A stretch of 64,000 nucleotides of DNA from Bacillota bacterium (GTDB taxonomy: Bacteria; Bacillota; Clostridia; Peptostreptococcales; Anaerovoracaceae). The DNA lies in NCBI GenBank assembly GCA_021769295.1, contig JAETTD010000001.1, positions 1-64,000 on the forward strand, read 5' to 3'. The stretch's first letter is position 1, and the number at the start of each line of letters is the position of its first letter. The position numbers were made by a program, and so were the translations under genes. The notes beneath the pieces are model-generated. The model saw only the letters and a list, made by a program, of their open reading frames with translations. It ran no database searches and was not told the DNA's origin. Positions 43,782 through 52,847 of this stretch are shown here, piece after piece.

Positions 43782-45167
43782 ATGTCCGTTTTTAATACTA
43801 TCTACAACATACTTTGGGGCGATTTAATAACTATCCCTCTACCAGGAGGAAGTTCTCTCGGACTTTCTCTTCTTGTACTCATTTTAATACCTGCCGGAAT
43901 TTATTTTACAATAAGGACAAGATTTCTTCCTTTTAGGTTGTTTCCGGATATGCTCAAGATAGCGGTAGAAAAGAAAAATCCTACTCAAAAAGACTCGATT
44001 TCCGGATTGCAGGCTCTCATAGTATCCACTGCGACACGGGTTGGCATGGGCAATCTTGTAGGAGTCGTGGCTGCCATTTCGGCAGGCGGAGCAGGCGCTG
44101 TCTTCTGGATGTGGATTATCGCATTGCTGGGTTCTTCCACCGCCTTTGCGGAAGCCACTCTCGCACAGATATATAAAGAAAAAGACCCTTTATACGGAGG
44201 TTTCAGAGGCGGTCCTGCCTATTACATACACCGGCTTTTTAAGGGCATATCAAAAAAACGCTCTGTCATTGCCGTGCTGTTTGCCCTTTCAGGCCTCATC
44301 TGCTGGTGCGGCATAAGTCAGGTAATCGGTAATTCCGTATCATCGGCTTTTAAAAACGCCTTTGATATTCCTCCGATTTATACTACGGTAATCCTCGTAT
44401 TATTTGCCGCAATAATCGTTCTCAGAAAAAATGCAACGGTCAAGGTTCTGGATGTTATAGTTCCCATTATGGCGGGATTGTACTTTCTGTTTACCATATT
44501 TATCATAATAAAGAACGCAGGCCAGCTGCCTGAGGTCTTCGGCCGCATCTTTTCGGAAGCCTTCGGCATACGTCAGGTTGCCGCAGGAGGATTAGGCGCA
44601 GTAATCATGAACGGCGCCAAGCGTGGACTGTTCTCCAATGAGGCAGGCTCAGGTTCGGCTCCTTGTGCCGCTGCTGCCGCAGACATAAGTCACCCTGCAA
44701 AAGAAGGTCTGCTTCAGGCTTTCGGCGTATTTATCGATACTATCGTTATATGCAGCTGTTCTGCCATGATCATGCTTCTCGCCCCGGAAAAACTTACAAA
44801 GGGACTTGAAGGCATGGACCTTCTGCAAAGTGCCATGGAATACCACATGGGAAGCTTTGGCGTCATCTTCATAGCCACAATCCTGTGGCTGTTCAGCTTC
44901 TCGACTTTTATAGGCATACTGTTTTATGCAAGGTCCAACGTGGCATATCTGTTCGGTGATAACTGGGCCTCACAGACCGTTTATAAAATAATCGCTCTTA
45001 TAATGCTTTTTATCGGAGGTCTTGCCGCCTATACGTTTGTATGGGATTTGGGAGACGTGGGTGTAGGTCTTATGACGGTATTCAACATGATTGCTTTGAT
45101 ACCTCTTGCTCCTAAGGCCGTTGAGTCCCTGAAGGATTACGAGATGAAACATAAAACACGGCTCTAA
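43782..45167 (+). CDS. Sodium:alanine symporter family (AGCS) transporter
   Basis: A 461-residue membrane protein with about eleven predicted helices. AGCS signatures: GISGLQALIVSTATRVGMGN-like ISGLQALIVSTATRVGMGN, GGPAYYIHR and LFSNEAGSGSAPCAAAAA. It imports alanine or glycine with Na+. A clear site (TAAGGAGCG) precedes the ATG. Divergent from a LysR regulator; ends at a bidirectional terminator. Confidence 0.93.
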   Translation: MSVFNTIYNILWGDLITIPLPGGSSLGLSLLVLILIPAGIYFTIRTRFLPFRLFPDMLKIAVEKKNPTQKDSISGLQALIVSTATRVGMGNLVGVVAAISAGGAGAVFWMWIIALLGSSTAFAEATLAQIYKEKDPLYGGFRGGPAYYIHRLFKGISKKRSVIAVLFALSGLICWCGISQVIGNSVSSAFKNAFDIPPIYTTVILVLFAAIIVLRKNATVKVLDVIVPIMAGLYFLFTIFIIIKNAGQLPEVFGRIFSEAFGIRQVAAGGLGAVIMNGAKRGLFSNEAGSGSAPCAAAAADISHPAKEGLLQAFGVFIDTIVICSCSAMIMLLAPEKLTKGLEGMDLLQSAMEYHMGSFGVIFIATILWLFSFSTFIGILFYARSNVAYLFGDNWASQTVYKIIALIMLFIGGLAAYTFVWDLGDVGVGLMTVFNMIALIPLAPKAVESLKDYEMKHKTRL

Positions 45168-45171
45168 ACAT

Positions 45172-45208
45172 AGAAAAAGGCGCTTCCAAAAGTTCTCGGG
45201 AAGCGCCT
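45172..45208. terminator. Terminator between the symporter and RlmD-type genes
   Basis: A 10-bp perfect stem (AGGCGCTTCC/GGAAGCGCCT, 45178-45208) with an 11-nt loop has T5 on the minus strand. It lies 10 bp past the symporter stop and about 50 bp past the methyltransferase stop. Confidence 0.82.
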
Positions 45209-45261
45209 GTATGGTTCTGCTTCAATATCTCATCCATGTTCCATACCCTCTATAATGGTTT

Positions 45262-46752
45262 TCACTCCGTACAGTTCTTTCGAACCAACATCGCCACAAC
45301 CTCTATACTTCCCGTCCACGGGAACATGTCCACCGGAGTGGCCTCAATAAACTCATAGCCTGACGCAACAAGCTGTTTTATGTCCCTTGCCATTGTTGCC
45401 GGATCACATGATACATATATTATTTTTTCAGGGGCAGCTTCCGCTGCGGCTTTCAGCAATCTGCCGTCGCATCCCGCCCTCGGAGGGTCGAGGATTATCA
45501 CATCGGCTCTGTCTATATGCAGACCGTCATCTTCGTGCTCTTTATCACCCAATATCTTGCCAAGTTCTTCTTCGGCCTTTCCGCAGATATATCGTGCATT
45601 TACGATACCGTTTATAACGGCGTTTCGGTTGGCGTCCACTACAGCCTCTTTCACGGTTTCTATGCCTATAACCCTGCCTTCTCCGTCCTTTTTTCTCATG
45701 TCGTCGGCACAGAAAAGTCCTATGGTACCCACGCCGCAATACAAGTCAAGCACCGTCTCACTGCCCTTCAAATCGGCGTATTCAAGCACCTTTCCGTAAA
45801 GCTTCTCCATTTGAACCGGATTGACCTGATAGAAAGATAAAGGCGAAATCTCAAACTGCAAATCCCCCACTTTCTCCGTAATTGTAGGTTTTCCTGCCAG
45901 CGTTATGCACTCGCTTCCGAGGATTTCCGAAGTGTTCTTTTTGTTTATATTGAGAATTACGCTCTCCAGATTAAACTCTATGCCCGCAAGAGGTCCTTCC
46001 TCGTACACGGGAACGTTATATATGGCATCATCCAGCATTTCAATCAGCTTTGCGGCGTTGGGAATCCCCTTGCCGTTTATTACCAAAATTACCATGACCT
46101 GCCCCGTGCCCATAGCTGTTCTGACTATCATGTGTTTCATCAGTCCCTTTTCCCAGCGTGGGTCATAAGATGTGATGTTATCCTCCTCCATAAACCGGCG
46201 AAGGGCTTTCGCTGCTGCCATTGCCGGTTCGGATTGCAGAAGGCAATCTCGGCAGTCTATAACCTCGTGGCTCTTTTTGCGGTAAAATCCTATTCTCGGT
46301 TCGTGAACAGGCATTACAATACCGCCCTTTTTGGTTATAAGCCCTCCTGTGCTTACGGGCATGGATGCCTTGTTTCTGTATCTTAAAGGCTCTTCCATTC
46401 CTATCGCTGCATTGACCGTCGGGTTTTCCAGGCCTCCGAGACGTATGAGCTTGTCCCTTATCTGTCTGGCTCTAAGTTCAAGCCCTGCATCGTATTCCAT
46501 AGCCTGGTATATGCATCCTCCGCAGCTGCCGTAATAAGGGCAGAAAGGCTCCTGTCTGTTTGGAGAGCATTCCACGTATTTTATGACCCTGCCGAAACCG
46601 TAATTTTTCTTGACCTTGGTAAGTTCGGCTTCCACCACGTCGCCAACTACCGTATCTTTTACGAATACTGCAAAGCCGTCGGCTTTTCCTATGCCCTGCC
46701 CTTCGTTTGAAATATCTTCAATTTTAATCTTTACTGTATCGCCTTTTTCCAT
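45262..46752 (-). CDS. rlmD: 23S rRNA (uracil-C5)-methyltransferase, RlmD/RumA family
   Basis: A 496-residue SAM-dependent RNA methyltransferase. Residues 1-60 form a TRAM RNA-binding domain (IEDISNEGQGIGKADGFAVF). Cysteines in CSPNRQEPFC-PYYGSCGGC bind a [4Fe-4S] cluster. The catalytic part has VLDLYCGVGTIGLF (SAM site), ILDPPRAGCDG and IYVSCDPATMARD with the nucleophilic cysteine. The exact uridine (U747 or U1939) is not decidable from sequence. It follows mobA by 6 bp. Confidence 0.9.
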   Translation of the reverse strand: MEKGDTVKIKIEDISNEGQGIGKADGFAVFVKDTVVGDVVEAELTKVKKNYGFGRVIKYVECSPNRQEPFCPYYGSCGGCIYQAMEYDAGLELRARQIRDKLIRLGGLENPTVNAAIGMEEPLRYRNKASMPVSTGGLITKKGGIVMPVHEPRIGFYRKKSHEVIDCRDCLLQSEPAMAAAKALRRFMEEDNITSYDPRWEKGLMKHMIVRTAMGTGQVMVILVINGKGIPNAAKLIEMLDDAIYNVPVYEEGPLAGIEFNLESVILNINKKNTSEILGSECITLAGKPTITEKVGDLQFEISPLSFYQVNPVQMEKLYGKVLEYADLKGSETVLDLYCGVGTIGLFCADDMRKKDGEGRVIGIETVKEAVVDANRNAVINGIVNARYICGKAEEELGKILGDKEHEDDGLHIDRADVIILDPPRAGCDGRLLKAAAEAAPEKIIYVSCDPATMARDIKQLVASGYEFIEATPVDMFPWTGSIEVVAMLVRKNCTE

Positions 46753-46758
46753 GCCTTC

Positions 46759-47334
46759 TCATATCCTTTCGTAATCTTTGGGACTGTTTATGTTGACCAG
46801 TTTGTCATCGTCCATCTTTACGGAATCATATCCCGTCTGTCCGAGAATATCCCTCACCTTTTTTATATCGTGGATAACCGCATCTCTCATGATACCGGCA
46901 ACATCCTTTGGATAAATTCCGATAAGCGGCTCCGGCCCTTGCTTGCTCTCTGCCACAACGGGTATGGGTCTCTCCTGTTTCTCTGCCTTCTCCCATAGCT
47001 TTAACGCAACATCTCTATCCACAAAAGGCGCATCACAGGGAACCACCATGAGACGGCGGCTGCGGCAAAATCCAAGAGCCGATATTATTCCGGCTGCGGG
47101 ACCTTTGCCCTTCAAAAGTTCTTCGTCCGGCAACGTGATAAACCCTTCAAGTCTAAAATTGCTGTTGGAAGAAATGATATATTCGCTATATTTTCCCATG
47201 GCCGACGCTATGTATTCCGCAAAGCTTTTTCCCGATATGGGTAAATTCGCTTTGTCTCTCCCCATGCGAAGGGACCTTCCACCTGCCAAAATCAATAATC
47301 CTATGGAATTTTCGCAAAAAATTTTATCATTCAT
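46759..47334 (-). CDS. mobA: Molybdenum cofactor guanylyltransferase MobA
   Basis: A 191-residue nucleotidyltransferase. LILAGGRSLRMGRDKANL is the GTP-binding signature, GKGPAAGIISAL and VVPCDAPFVD follow, the latter with the metal Asp. It attaches GMP to molybdopterin to make the MGD cofactor used by DMSO-reductase-family enzymes. It is divergent from the molybdopterin oxidoreductase operon (108 bp away), which needs this cofactor. It has only a weak ribosome-binding site. Confidence 0.88.
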   Translation of the reverse strand: MNDKIFCENSIGLLILAGGRSLRMGRDKANLPISGKSFAEYIASAMGKYSEYIISSNSNFRLEGFITLPDEELLKGKGPAAGIISALGFCRSRRLMVVPCDAPFVDRDVALKLWEKAEKQERPIPVVAESKQGPEPLIGIYPKDVAGIMRDAVIHDIKKVRDILGQTGYDSVKMDDDKLVNINSPKDYERI

Positions 47335-47442
47335 AAATACATTTTCACCTATTTATTGTATAATCACAGTGTAACAGATTTTTGATTCTTTTACAATCGA
47401 GACAGAGACAGACTTTTACCATACAGCAGAGAGGTGACTAAA

Positions 47443-47964
47443 ATGGGCAAATTAGGTTTTTATTACAACATGAACACCTGTGTTGCGTGCGGAGCTTGCC
47501 AGCTCGCCTGCAAAGATACTCATAAACTCGGCCCCGGCGAATTTTATCGCCGTATAGAGGTTCTGAAAGAAGGACCATACTCGGGAAGCTGCAATCACTG
47601 CGAAGAAGCAGCGTGCGTCAAGGCTTGCCCGACGGGCGCAATGTACAAGGCCGACGACGGTACGACCCGCCATGACGACGGAAAATGCATAGGCTGCGGA
47701 GCCTGCATGTGGAACTGTCCTTACGGAGCCATATCCTTCAGTAAGAAGAAAGGCGTAACTCAGAAGTGCGACTCCTGCGCGCAGCGCAGAGAGCAGGGTC
47801 TTGAACCTGCTTGCGTCAAAGCCTGCCCGACAGGCAGCATAAGATTCGGCGAACTGACGGAAGTCTATTCCGAGCTGTCGTTTTTACCGGACTCTGACAA
47901 AACTCATCCCTGTTTACATATAAAGCCGTCAAAAAGAGCGCTGGAGGTCAAAAATAATGAATAA
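47443..47964 (+). CDS. Four-cluster ferredoxin subunit (DmsB/HycB-like)
   Basis: A 173-residue electron-transfer subunit. It carries four cysteine groups: CVACGACQLAC, CNHCEEAACVKACPTG, CIGCGACMWNCPYGA and CDSCAQRR..CVKACPTG, enough for four [4Fe-4S] clusters as in DmsB. The ATG at 47443 is preferred to the GTG at 47434 because GAGAGG lies 7 nt before it. It overlaps the FAD enzyme by 8 bp and passes electrons to the molybdopterin subunit. No membrane anchor (DmsC) gene follows. Confidence 0.92.
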   Translation: MGKLGFYYNMNTCVACGACQLACKDTHKLGPGEFYRRIEVLKEGPYSGSCNHCEEAACVKACPTGAMYKADDGTTRHDDGKCIGCGACMWNCPYGAISFSKKKGVTQKCDSCAQRREQGLEPACVKACPTGSIRFGELTEVYSELSFLPDSDKTHPCLHIKPSKRALEVKNNE

Positions 47965-49144
47965 AAAATACATAATAATAGGCGCAGGCATCGCCGGTCT
48001 TTCCGCCGCAAAGGCAATAAGAGAATCTGACAAGACAGGCAGCATAGATATGTTCACATCGGAGCGCAATCTGCCTTATTCAAGACCTATGCTCACAAAA
48101 GCACCTTTCATAAGCTTCAATCCGGAGAATTGGACCATTTACAAAGAAGAATGGTTTGAAGATAACCGCATTGTCCTCCATGTCGGCGAAACAGTCGATA
48201 AGGTTGACGTCGAAACTAAAGGGGTGACAACTTCAAAGGATACATATTCTTATGATAAACTGATTATCGCCACAGGAGCGGAAAGCTTCGTTCCGCCTTT
48301 TTCCGGCCGTGATAAAAAAGGCGTCTTTACCATAAGGCGTGCAGAAGACATCATAAACATTAAAAAATCGTATAAAACGGATACGAAGGCAGTGGTAATC
48401 GGCGGAGGAGTTATCGGCCTTGAAGCTGCCGTGGAACTTGCCCGTTACGGAGCATCCGTTACGGTTCTTGAATCCATGCCTTATCTGATGATGAGGCAGA
48501 TTGACAATGAAATTTCCGATATAATATGTCAAAAGTTAAGAAATATAGATATTCATACCGGCATTCAAATTCAATCAATAGACGGCGACGGTCAGGCTGA
48601 AAGCGTAACCCTTGCCGACGGCAGGGTTTTCCCTTGCGACTTGGTTATAGCAGCGTGCGGCGTCAGAGCTGCGGTTTCCGCTTTGCCTGACAGCATAAAA
48701 ATTCAAAGAGCCATAACCATAGACGACCGCTGCAGAACTTCCGTAACGGACGTATACGCCGCAGGGGACTGCGCTGAGTATAACGGAATCAACTATGCCC
48801 TCTGGTCTCAGGCCATGGCACAGGGAGAAACCGCCGGAAAGAACGCCGCCGGAGAAGATACTGTTCTCAAAAGCTATGACACCTCACTGGTGATGAACAG
48901 CCCTGAGCTTAGCCTGTTCGCTCTCGGCGACATGGGCAAAAATCCTGACTTGAAGTATGAAGTAAACTATCTGACTTCGGCAGATTTTCGCAGTTCCTTC
49001 TTTGTCAATCCGGCACAAGGCCAATTCTTTGAAAAGCAATATATTGTAGACGGCAAGCTGGTGGGCGCCGCCATAGTAGGCAACCTGTCACGAATGCAGG
49101 AACTTAAAGATAAAATCAGCAGCACGGAGGTAATCGACCGATGA
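47957..49144 (+). CDS. FAD-dependent pyridine nucleotide-disulfide oxidoreductase
   Basis: A 395-residue flavoprotein. IIGAGIAGLSAAKAIRESD binds FAD; VVIGGGVIGLEAAVELARYG binds NAD(P)H; TSVTDVYAAGDCAEY is the second FAD motif. It lacks the redox-active CxxxxC of disulfide reductases, so it resembles NADH:rubredoxin-type or NirB-like reductases. It lies between the ferredoxin subunit and the molybdopterin subunit with overlaps (8 bp and 4 bp), so it probably feeds NAD(P)H electrons to the complex. Confidence 0.9.
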   Translation: MNKKYIIIGAGIAGLSAAKAIRESDKTGSIDMFTSERNLPYSRPMLTKAPFISFNPENWTIYKEEWFEDNRIVLHVGETVDKVDVETKGVTTSKDTYSYDKLIIATGAESFVPPFSGRDKKGVFTIRRAEDIINIKKSYKTDTKAVVIGGGVIGLEAAVELARYGASVTVLESMPYLMMRQIDNEISDIICQKLRNIDIHTGIQIQSIDGDGQAESVTLADGRVFPCDLVIAACGVRAAVSALPDSIKIQRAITIDDRCRTSVTDVYAAGDCAEYNGINYALWSQAMAQGETAGKNAAGEDTVLKSYDTSLVMNSPELSLFALGDMGKNPDLKYEVNYLTSADFRSSFFVNPAQGQFFEKQYIVDGKLVGAAIVGNLSRMQELKDKISSTEVIDR

Positions 49145-51924
49145 AAAAACAATATCTCAACTATCATGGATTACACATGTTTTTTAAGGGACTTGACTGC
49201 TTTAAAGATTTCTGTAAAAAGGCAAACGTCAGATTTGAAATGGCTTCTCAAACCTACGGCGACCTTTTTTACGGCACTGACAGCCATGTTTATGTTCCTC
49301 TGTGGGCTTCCGTTGCCAAGACGGGGGAAGATGTACTCCTCAATGAAGTTACTTTGGACGTAATCAGGTTCTATAAAACTCATGGCTACCAAGCTGTAAA
49401 TATGGACGGCAACCCTGCCGATTTCGTAGGCGAGCAGCTCAGATTCCTCGAATATTTATCTGCATGCGCCTTAAACGGTTCCATGGACAAAGAAGCAGCA
49501 GTCAAAGTCATCTCAGAATTTGAAAACAGATTTCTGACAGATACCCTTCATGTAATTCAAACTGCAATCAAAAAGTATAAAGATGACGCATCCGTAGCCT
49601 TCATACTCACCCTAATGGAAGCGATAGTGACAGGCAACTACTATGACTGGCATATTGAAGAAATTCCCGAAATCGCTCAATGGCAAAAAGGTGATGCCAT
49701 TGAGATTGAGTCTCCTCACATCGTGAGTATGGCAAGCTTCTGCGACTGCGGCAGCAAATGCAAGATGCTGGCTACGGTCTGCGAAGGCTGCCTTCTCGGA
49801 ATCGAACCCGATACTGACGGCACGGAAATACACTTTACGGGCTGTCCTCGCGGACGTGCATATGCCCACACCTTCCTCACCTCCAAGCGGCTCAGATTTC
49901 CAATGGAAAGAGTAGCCGAGCGAGGCAAAGGCAAATTCAAAAGAATCACTTGGGAAGATGCCGTACAAAAGATAGCGGAAGTCACTTCCAAGGCCAAAAA
50001 AGAATACGGTCCGGGCTCCCGTTTTGTCATAAATGCAGCAGGCGTTTCGGCGGCCCTAAGAGGCGACAGGTTTATGAAAAACCTGCTTGCCCTCGACGGA
50101 GGCTATCTCAACTACTATAATTATTACAGCGCAGCCTGCGCCGTATACATAGCCCCTTATCTGTACGGACAGATACCGTGCGGAAACCACGAATCCACAT
50201 ACTTGGATTCAAACCTTATAATCTTATGGGGATACAACCCTGCAACCTGCCATTACAATGTCGAAACAAAAGATTACTTAATGCAGGCCAAAGAAAAGGG
50301 CGCTCGGATAGTGGCAATAGACCCCCGCATGAGCGATACCGTAATGACCATGGCAGATCAATGGATTCCTATACGCCCTTCCACCGATACCGCCATGATA
50401 GATGCCATGGCTTATGTAATCTGGAGCGAAGGCTTGCAGGCTCAGGATTTTATGGATAAATTCTGTATAGGCTTTGACGAAGAACACATGCCAGAAGGCA
50501 TTCCTGCCGGGGAAAGCTATCACAGCTATATATTCGGACTCAAAGACGGAATTGAGAAAACTCCTAAGTGGGCGGAAAAGATTACCGGCGTTCCGGCAAA
50601 TGTAATAAGAGATTTGGCTGTTGAATACGCCACCACCAAACCGGCTGCTCTGCTCTCCGGCTTTGCGCCTCAAAGAACACTGGTAGGCGAGCAAGCCTGC
50701 CGTGGATTTGTGGCTCTCGCCTGCATGACAGGGAACGTGGGCCTTAGGGGCGGAAGCACGGGCTTTGCCGGTCTTAAAGCCGGTCACAATGCACCGGAAA
50801 TGGACTTTTATCCAAACCCTTACCCGGGTCAAATCCCTGTTTTCCATTGGACACGGGCCATTGACGAGCCTGAAACCATAGATGCAAAATACAGGGGTCT
50901 CAAAGGCGTGGAAAAGCTCGACAGCGGTATAAAAGTAATTTACAGCCTTGCCAGTGATATAGTCATAAACCAGCATTCAAACATCAATGACACCGCGCGG
51001 ATTTTAAAGGCGCCGAGCAAGCTTGACGCCTTGATTTTGTCGGATTTGTTTATGACTCCGAGCGCAGAATTCGCAGATATACTGCTTCCGGGAATTTCGT
51101 TTTTTGAGGTAGATAACATCCCTTCCCCTTGGTCCAGCGATGATTTTCTCCTGTACAATCATCACATCACAAAGCCTCTCTTCGGCGGCAGATTCGAGTA
51201 CGAGTGGATAAGGGAAGTCGCCGATATAATGGGGCTTAGGGAACAATTTGACGATGGACATGACGGCATGGAAAGCTGGCTTAGATATGTCTATGACCAA
51301 TGCCGCAAAACCGAAACCGAGCTTCCTGATTTTGATACTTTCAAAGAAAACGACTATTATATTTACAAAGAAAGAAAGCCTCTCGTAATATTTGAAAAAA
51401 ACATTAAAGAAGGCCTTCCTTTCAACACTCCTTCGGGAAAGATAGAAATATTCTCAAAGGCATTGTACGACTTGGGAAGACATGATGATATACCCGGAAT
51501 TCCACGGCACATATACTGTGCGGAAGGACCTGAGGATCCGCTTAAAGAGAAATATCCGCTTCAGCTTATCGCTTATCATACGAAGCGCAGATGTCATTCT
51601 CAGCATGACCAAAACGCCCTGCTGCAAGAGCTTGATCCTACAGCCTTGTGGATAAATCCGGCAGATGCGGCTTCTCGCCGGATTGAAGACGGAGATATGA
51701 TTGAAGTCTTTAACGACCGAGGCGTAGTCCGCATACCTGCCAAGGTAACTGAAAGAATTTCGGCAGGCACAATCGCCATAAGCGAAGGCGCATGGTACTC
51801 CCGTGCAGAAGACGGCGCCGACATAGGCGGCTGCATCAACACCCTGACCATGACCGACAAAGCGACGCCGTTTGCCAACGGCAACCCTCAGCATACCAAT
51901 CTGGCAGATGTACGCAAAGCATAA
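49141..51924 (+). CDS. Molybdopterin oxidoreductase with N-terminal TorD-like chaperone domain
   Basis: A 927-residue protein. Residues about 1-185 look like a TorD/DmsD-family chaperone: all helical, with NPADFVGEQLRFLEYLSAC (91-109) matching the chaperone consensus (E/N)xPDxxxxELxFLxxL. Residues about 195-927 are the DMSO-reductase-type catalytic subunit: Cys201, Cys203, Cys207 and Cys235 for the proximal [4Fe-4S], GCPRGRAYAHTFLTSKRLRFP, NYYSAACAVY with Ser330 a possible Mo ligand, and the C-terminal GDMIEVFNDRGV MGD-binding domain. The Cys-x1-Cys spacing differs from the usual x2 or x3. There is no Tat signal, so the enzyme is cytoplasmic. The electron acceptor or substrate is unknown. Confidence 0.82.
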   Translation: MKKQYLNYHGLHMFFKGLDCFKDFCKKANVRFEMASQTYGDLFYGTDSHVYVPLWASVAKTGEDVLLNEVTLDVIRFYKTHGYQAVNMDGNPADFVGEQLRFLEYLSACALNGSMDKEAAVKVISEFENRFLTDTLHVIQTAIKKYKDDASVAFILTLMEAIVTGNYYDWHIEEIPEIAQWQKGDAIEIESPHIVSMASFCDCGSKCKMLATVCEGCLLGIEPDTDGTEIHFTGCPRGRAYAHTFLTSKRLRFPMERVAERGKGKFKRITWEDAVQKIAEVTSKAKKEYGPGSRFVINAAGVSAALRGDRFMKNLLALDGGYLNYYNYYSAACAVYIAPYLYGQIPCGNHESTYLDSNLIILWGYNPATCHYNVETKDYLMQAKEKGARIVAIDPRMSDTVMTMADQWIPIRPSTDTAMIDAMAYVIWSEGLQAQDFMDKFCIGFDEEHMPEGIPAGESYHSYIFGLKDGIEKTPKWAEKITGVPANVIRDLAVEYATTKPAALLSGFAPQRTLVGEQACRGFVALACMTGNVGLRGGSTGFAGLKAGHNAPEMDFYPNPYPGQIPVFHWTRAIDEPETIDAKYRGLKGVEKLDSGIKVIYSLASDIVINQHSNINDTARILKAPSKLDALILSDLFMTPSAEFADILLPGISFFEVDNIPSPWSSDDFLLYNHHITKPLFGGRFEYEWIREVADIMGLREQFDDGHDGMESWLRYVYDQCRKTETELPDFDTFKENDYYIYKERKPLVIFEKNIKEGLPFNTPSGKIEIFSKALYDLGRHDDIPGIPRHIYCAEGPEDPLKEKYPLQLIAYHTKRRCHSQHDQNALLQELDPTALWINPADAASRRIEDGDMIEVFNDRGVVRIPAKVTERISAGTIAISEGAWYSRAEDGADIGGCINTLTMTDKATPFANGNPQHTNLADVRKA

Positions 51925-51979
51925 CAAATGCCCAAACCGTAATTGAATCCGCCTGACCGCTATGGCACATATAACAGAA

Positions 51980-52200
51980 TGCCGCAATCAAACGATTTTT
52001 TAAAGTTTACGGTCATTTTAACCCTTTAAAATCGATGAAAATGCCGTAAGCAAGCAATTTTTTTGGTTTCACGGCAGTTTGGCCGCCTTCAAAGCTCCGA
52101 AAATGCCATAATCAAGAAATTTTTACGATTTTACGGCAATCCGATGTCTCTCCGACCCTCAATAATGCCGTAATTGGAGCAAATTCAAACATTTACGGCA
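51980..52200. repeat. Palindrome array 4 (four units, 62-bp period)
   Basis: Units at 51980-52015 (36 bp, right arm GGTCA with one extra base), 52042-52076, 52104-52138 and 52166-52200. Starts are exactly 62 bp apart as in the other arrays. Unit interiors and spacers are unlike arrays 1-3. It lies 55 bp after the molybdopterin oxidoreductase stop but before the terminator at 52241, so it would be in the 3' UTR of that transcript. Confidence 0.88.
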
Positions 52201-52240
52201 GTCCGGCTCAGGTTATGCGGCTATACATCAAAATGACCAT

Positions 52241-52277
52241 AATCACAACCACCCGTTTAGATGGTTGTGATTTTTTT
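52241..52277 (+). terminator. Terminator of the molybdopterin oxidoreductase operon
   Basis: An 11-bp perfect stem (AATCACAACCA/TGGTTGTGATT, 52241-52251 with 52262-52272) with a 10-nt loop is followed by a run of T. It lies 317 bp beyond the last stop codon, past array 4. Confidence 0.88.
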
Positions 52278-52340
52278 CTGAATATCAGCCGTTCAAATAG
52301 ATGCCATTATTCTTTATTTTGTGGTTTTAGCAGGAGCAGA

Positions 52341-52384
52341 TTGACTTTTTTTTGACAAATGTTATAATGGAAGTAGAAAGGAGG
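52341..52384 (+). promoter_or_regulatory. Promoter and ribosome-binding site of the small membrane protein
   Basis: TTGACT (52341-52346), a 16-bp spacer and TATAAT (52363-52368) form a good sigma-A promoter. AAAGGAGG (52377-52384) lies 9 nt before the ATG at 52394. The predicted transcript has a leader of about 20 nt. Confidence 0.75.
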
Positions 52385-52393
52385 GTATTTCTC

Positions 52394-52744
52394 ATGAGCA
52401 AAGGAGAACGAAGAACCAACACGGTTGTACAAATAGTCTTTCTGATAGCAACCTTCTTTATAGTCAGCACTCCGGCAGGGATTTCCCCTGATTATGTCGT
52501 TTTTCTTTCCGTCTGGGGCGGCATGGTAATCGCCTATATAGTTGGACACAACTGGGAATGTATCAAAGACTCCGGCGAAAAGTGGAGGAAGCGTCTATCA
52601 ATCGCATGTGCTGTCGTTTTGGCATTGAGCTGCATTATCTTCGCCATAGCATTCCTTAAAGAAATAGCCTTACCGACAATTATGATTTTACTGATATTTA
52701 TTCCGAGCATACTATCTATTTATTCTGTCCCGTGCAGCAAATAA
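52394..52744 (+). CDS. Small four-helix membrane protein of unknown function
   Basis: A 116-residue protein with four predicted membrane helices (about 10-30, 35-57, 70-92 and 93-112) and a charged cytoplasmic loop NWECIKDSGEKWRKR. No family recognised. The start at 52394 is set by AAAGGAGG and by the promoter, whose -10 box lies downstream of the earlier in-frame TTG at 52352. It is monocistronic with its own promoter and terminator. Confidence 0.7.
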   Translation: MSKGERRTNTVVQIVFLIATFFIVSTPAGISPDYVVFLSVWGGMVIAYIVGHNWECIKDSGEKWRKRLSIACAVVLALSCIIFAIAFLKEIALPTIMILLIFIPSILSIYSVPCSK

Positions 52745-52756
52745 AACCGGCACACG

Positions 52757-52792
52757 AAAGGCCATACGCTGATTGAGCGTATGGCCTTTTTC
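52757..52792 (+). terminator. Terminator of the small membrane protein gene
   Basis: A 12-bp perfect stem (AGGCCATACGCT/AGCGTATGGCCT, 52759-52787) with a 5-nt loop is followed by TTTTTT. Confidence 0.9.
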
Positions 52793-52847
52793 TATGCACA
52801 CCGTCTGCCGCCCTTTATCAACTGCCTTCATACATCCCGGCAAGTAT

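Noticed and set aside
50278..51987. Minus-strand ORFs of 232 and 177 residues opposite the molybdopterin gene
   Set aside because: Shadows of a conserved coding frame; cysteine/arginine-rich translation without family motifs.
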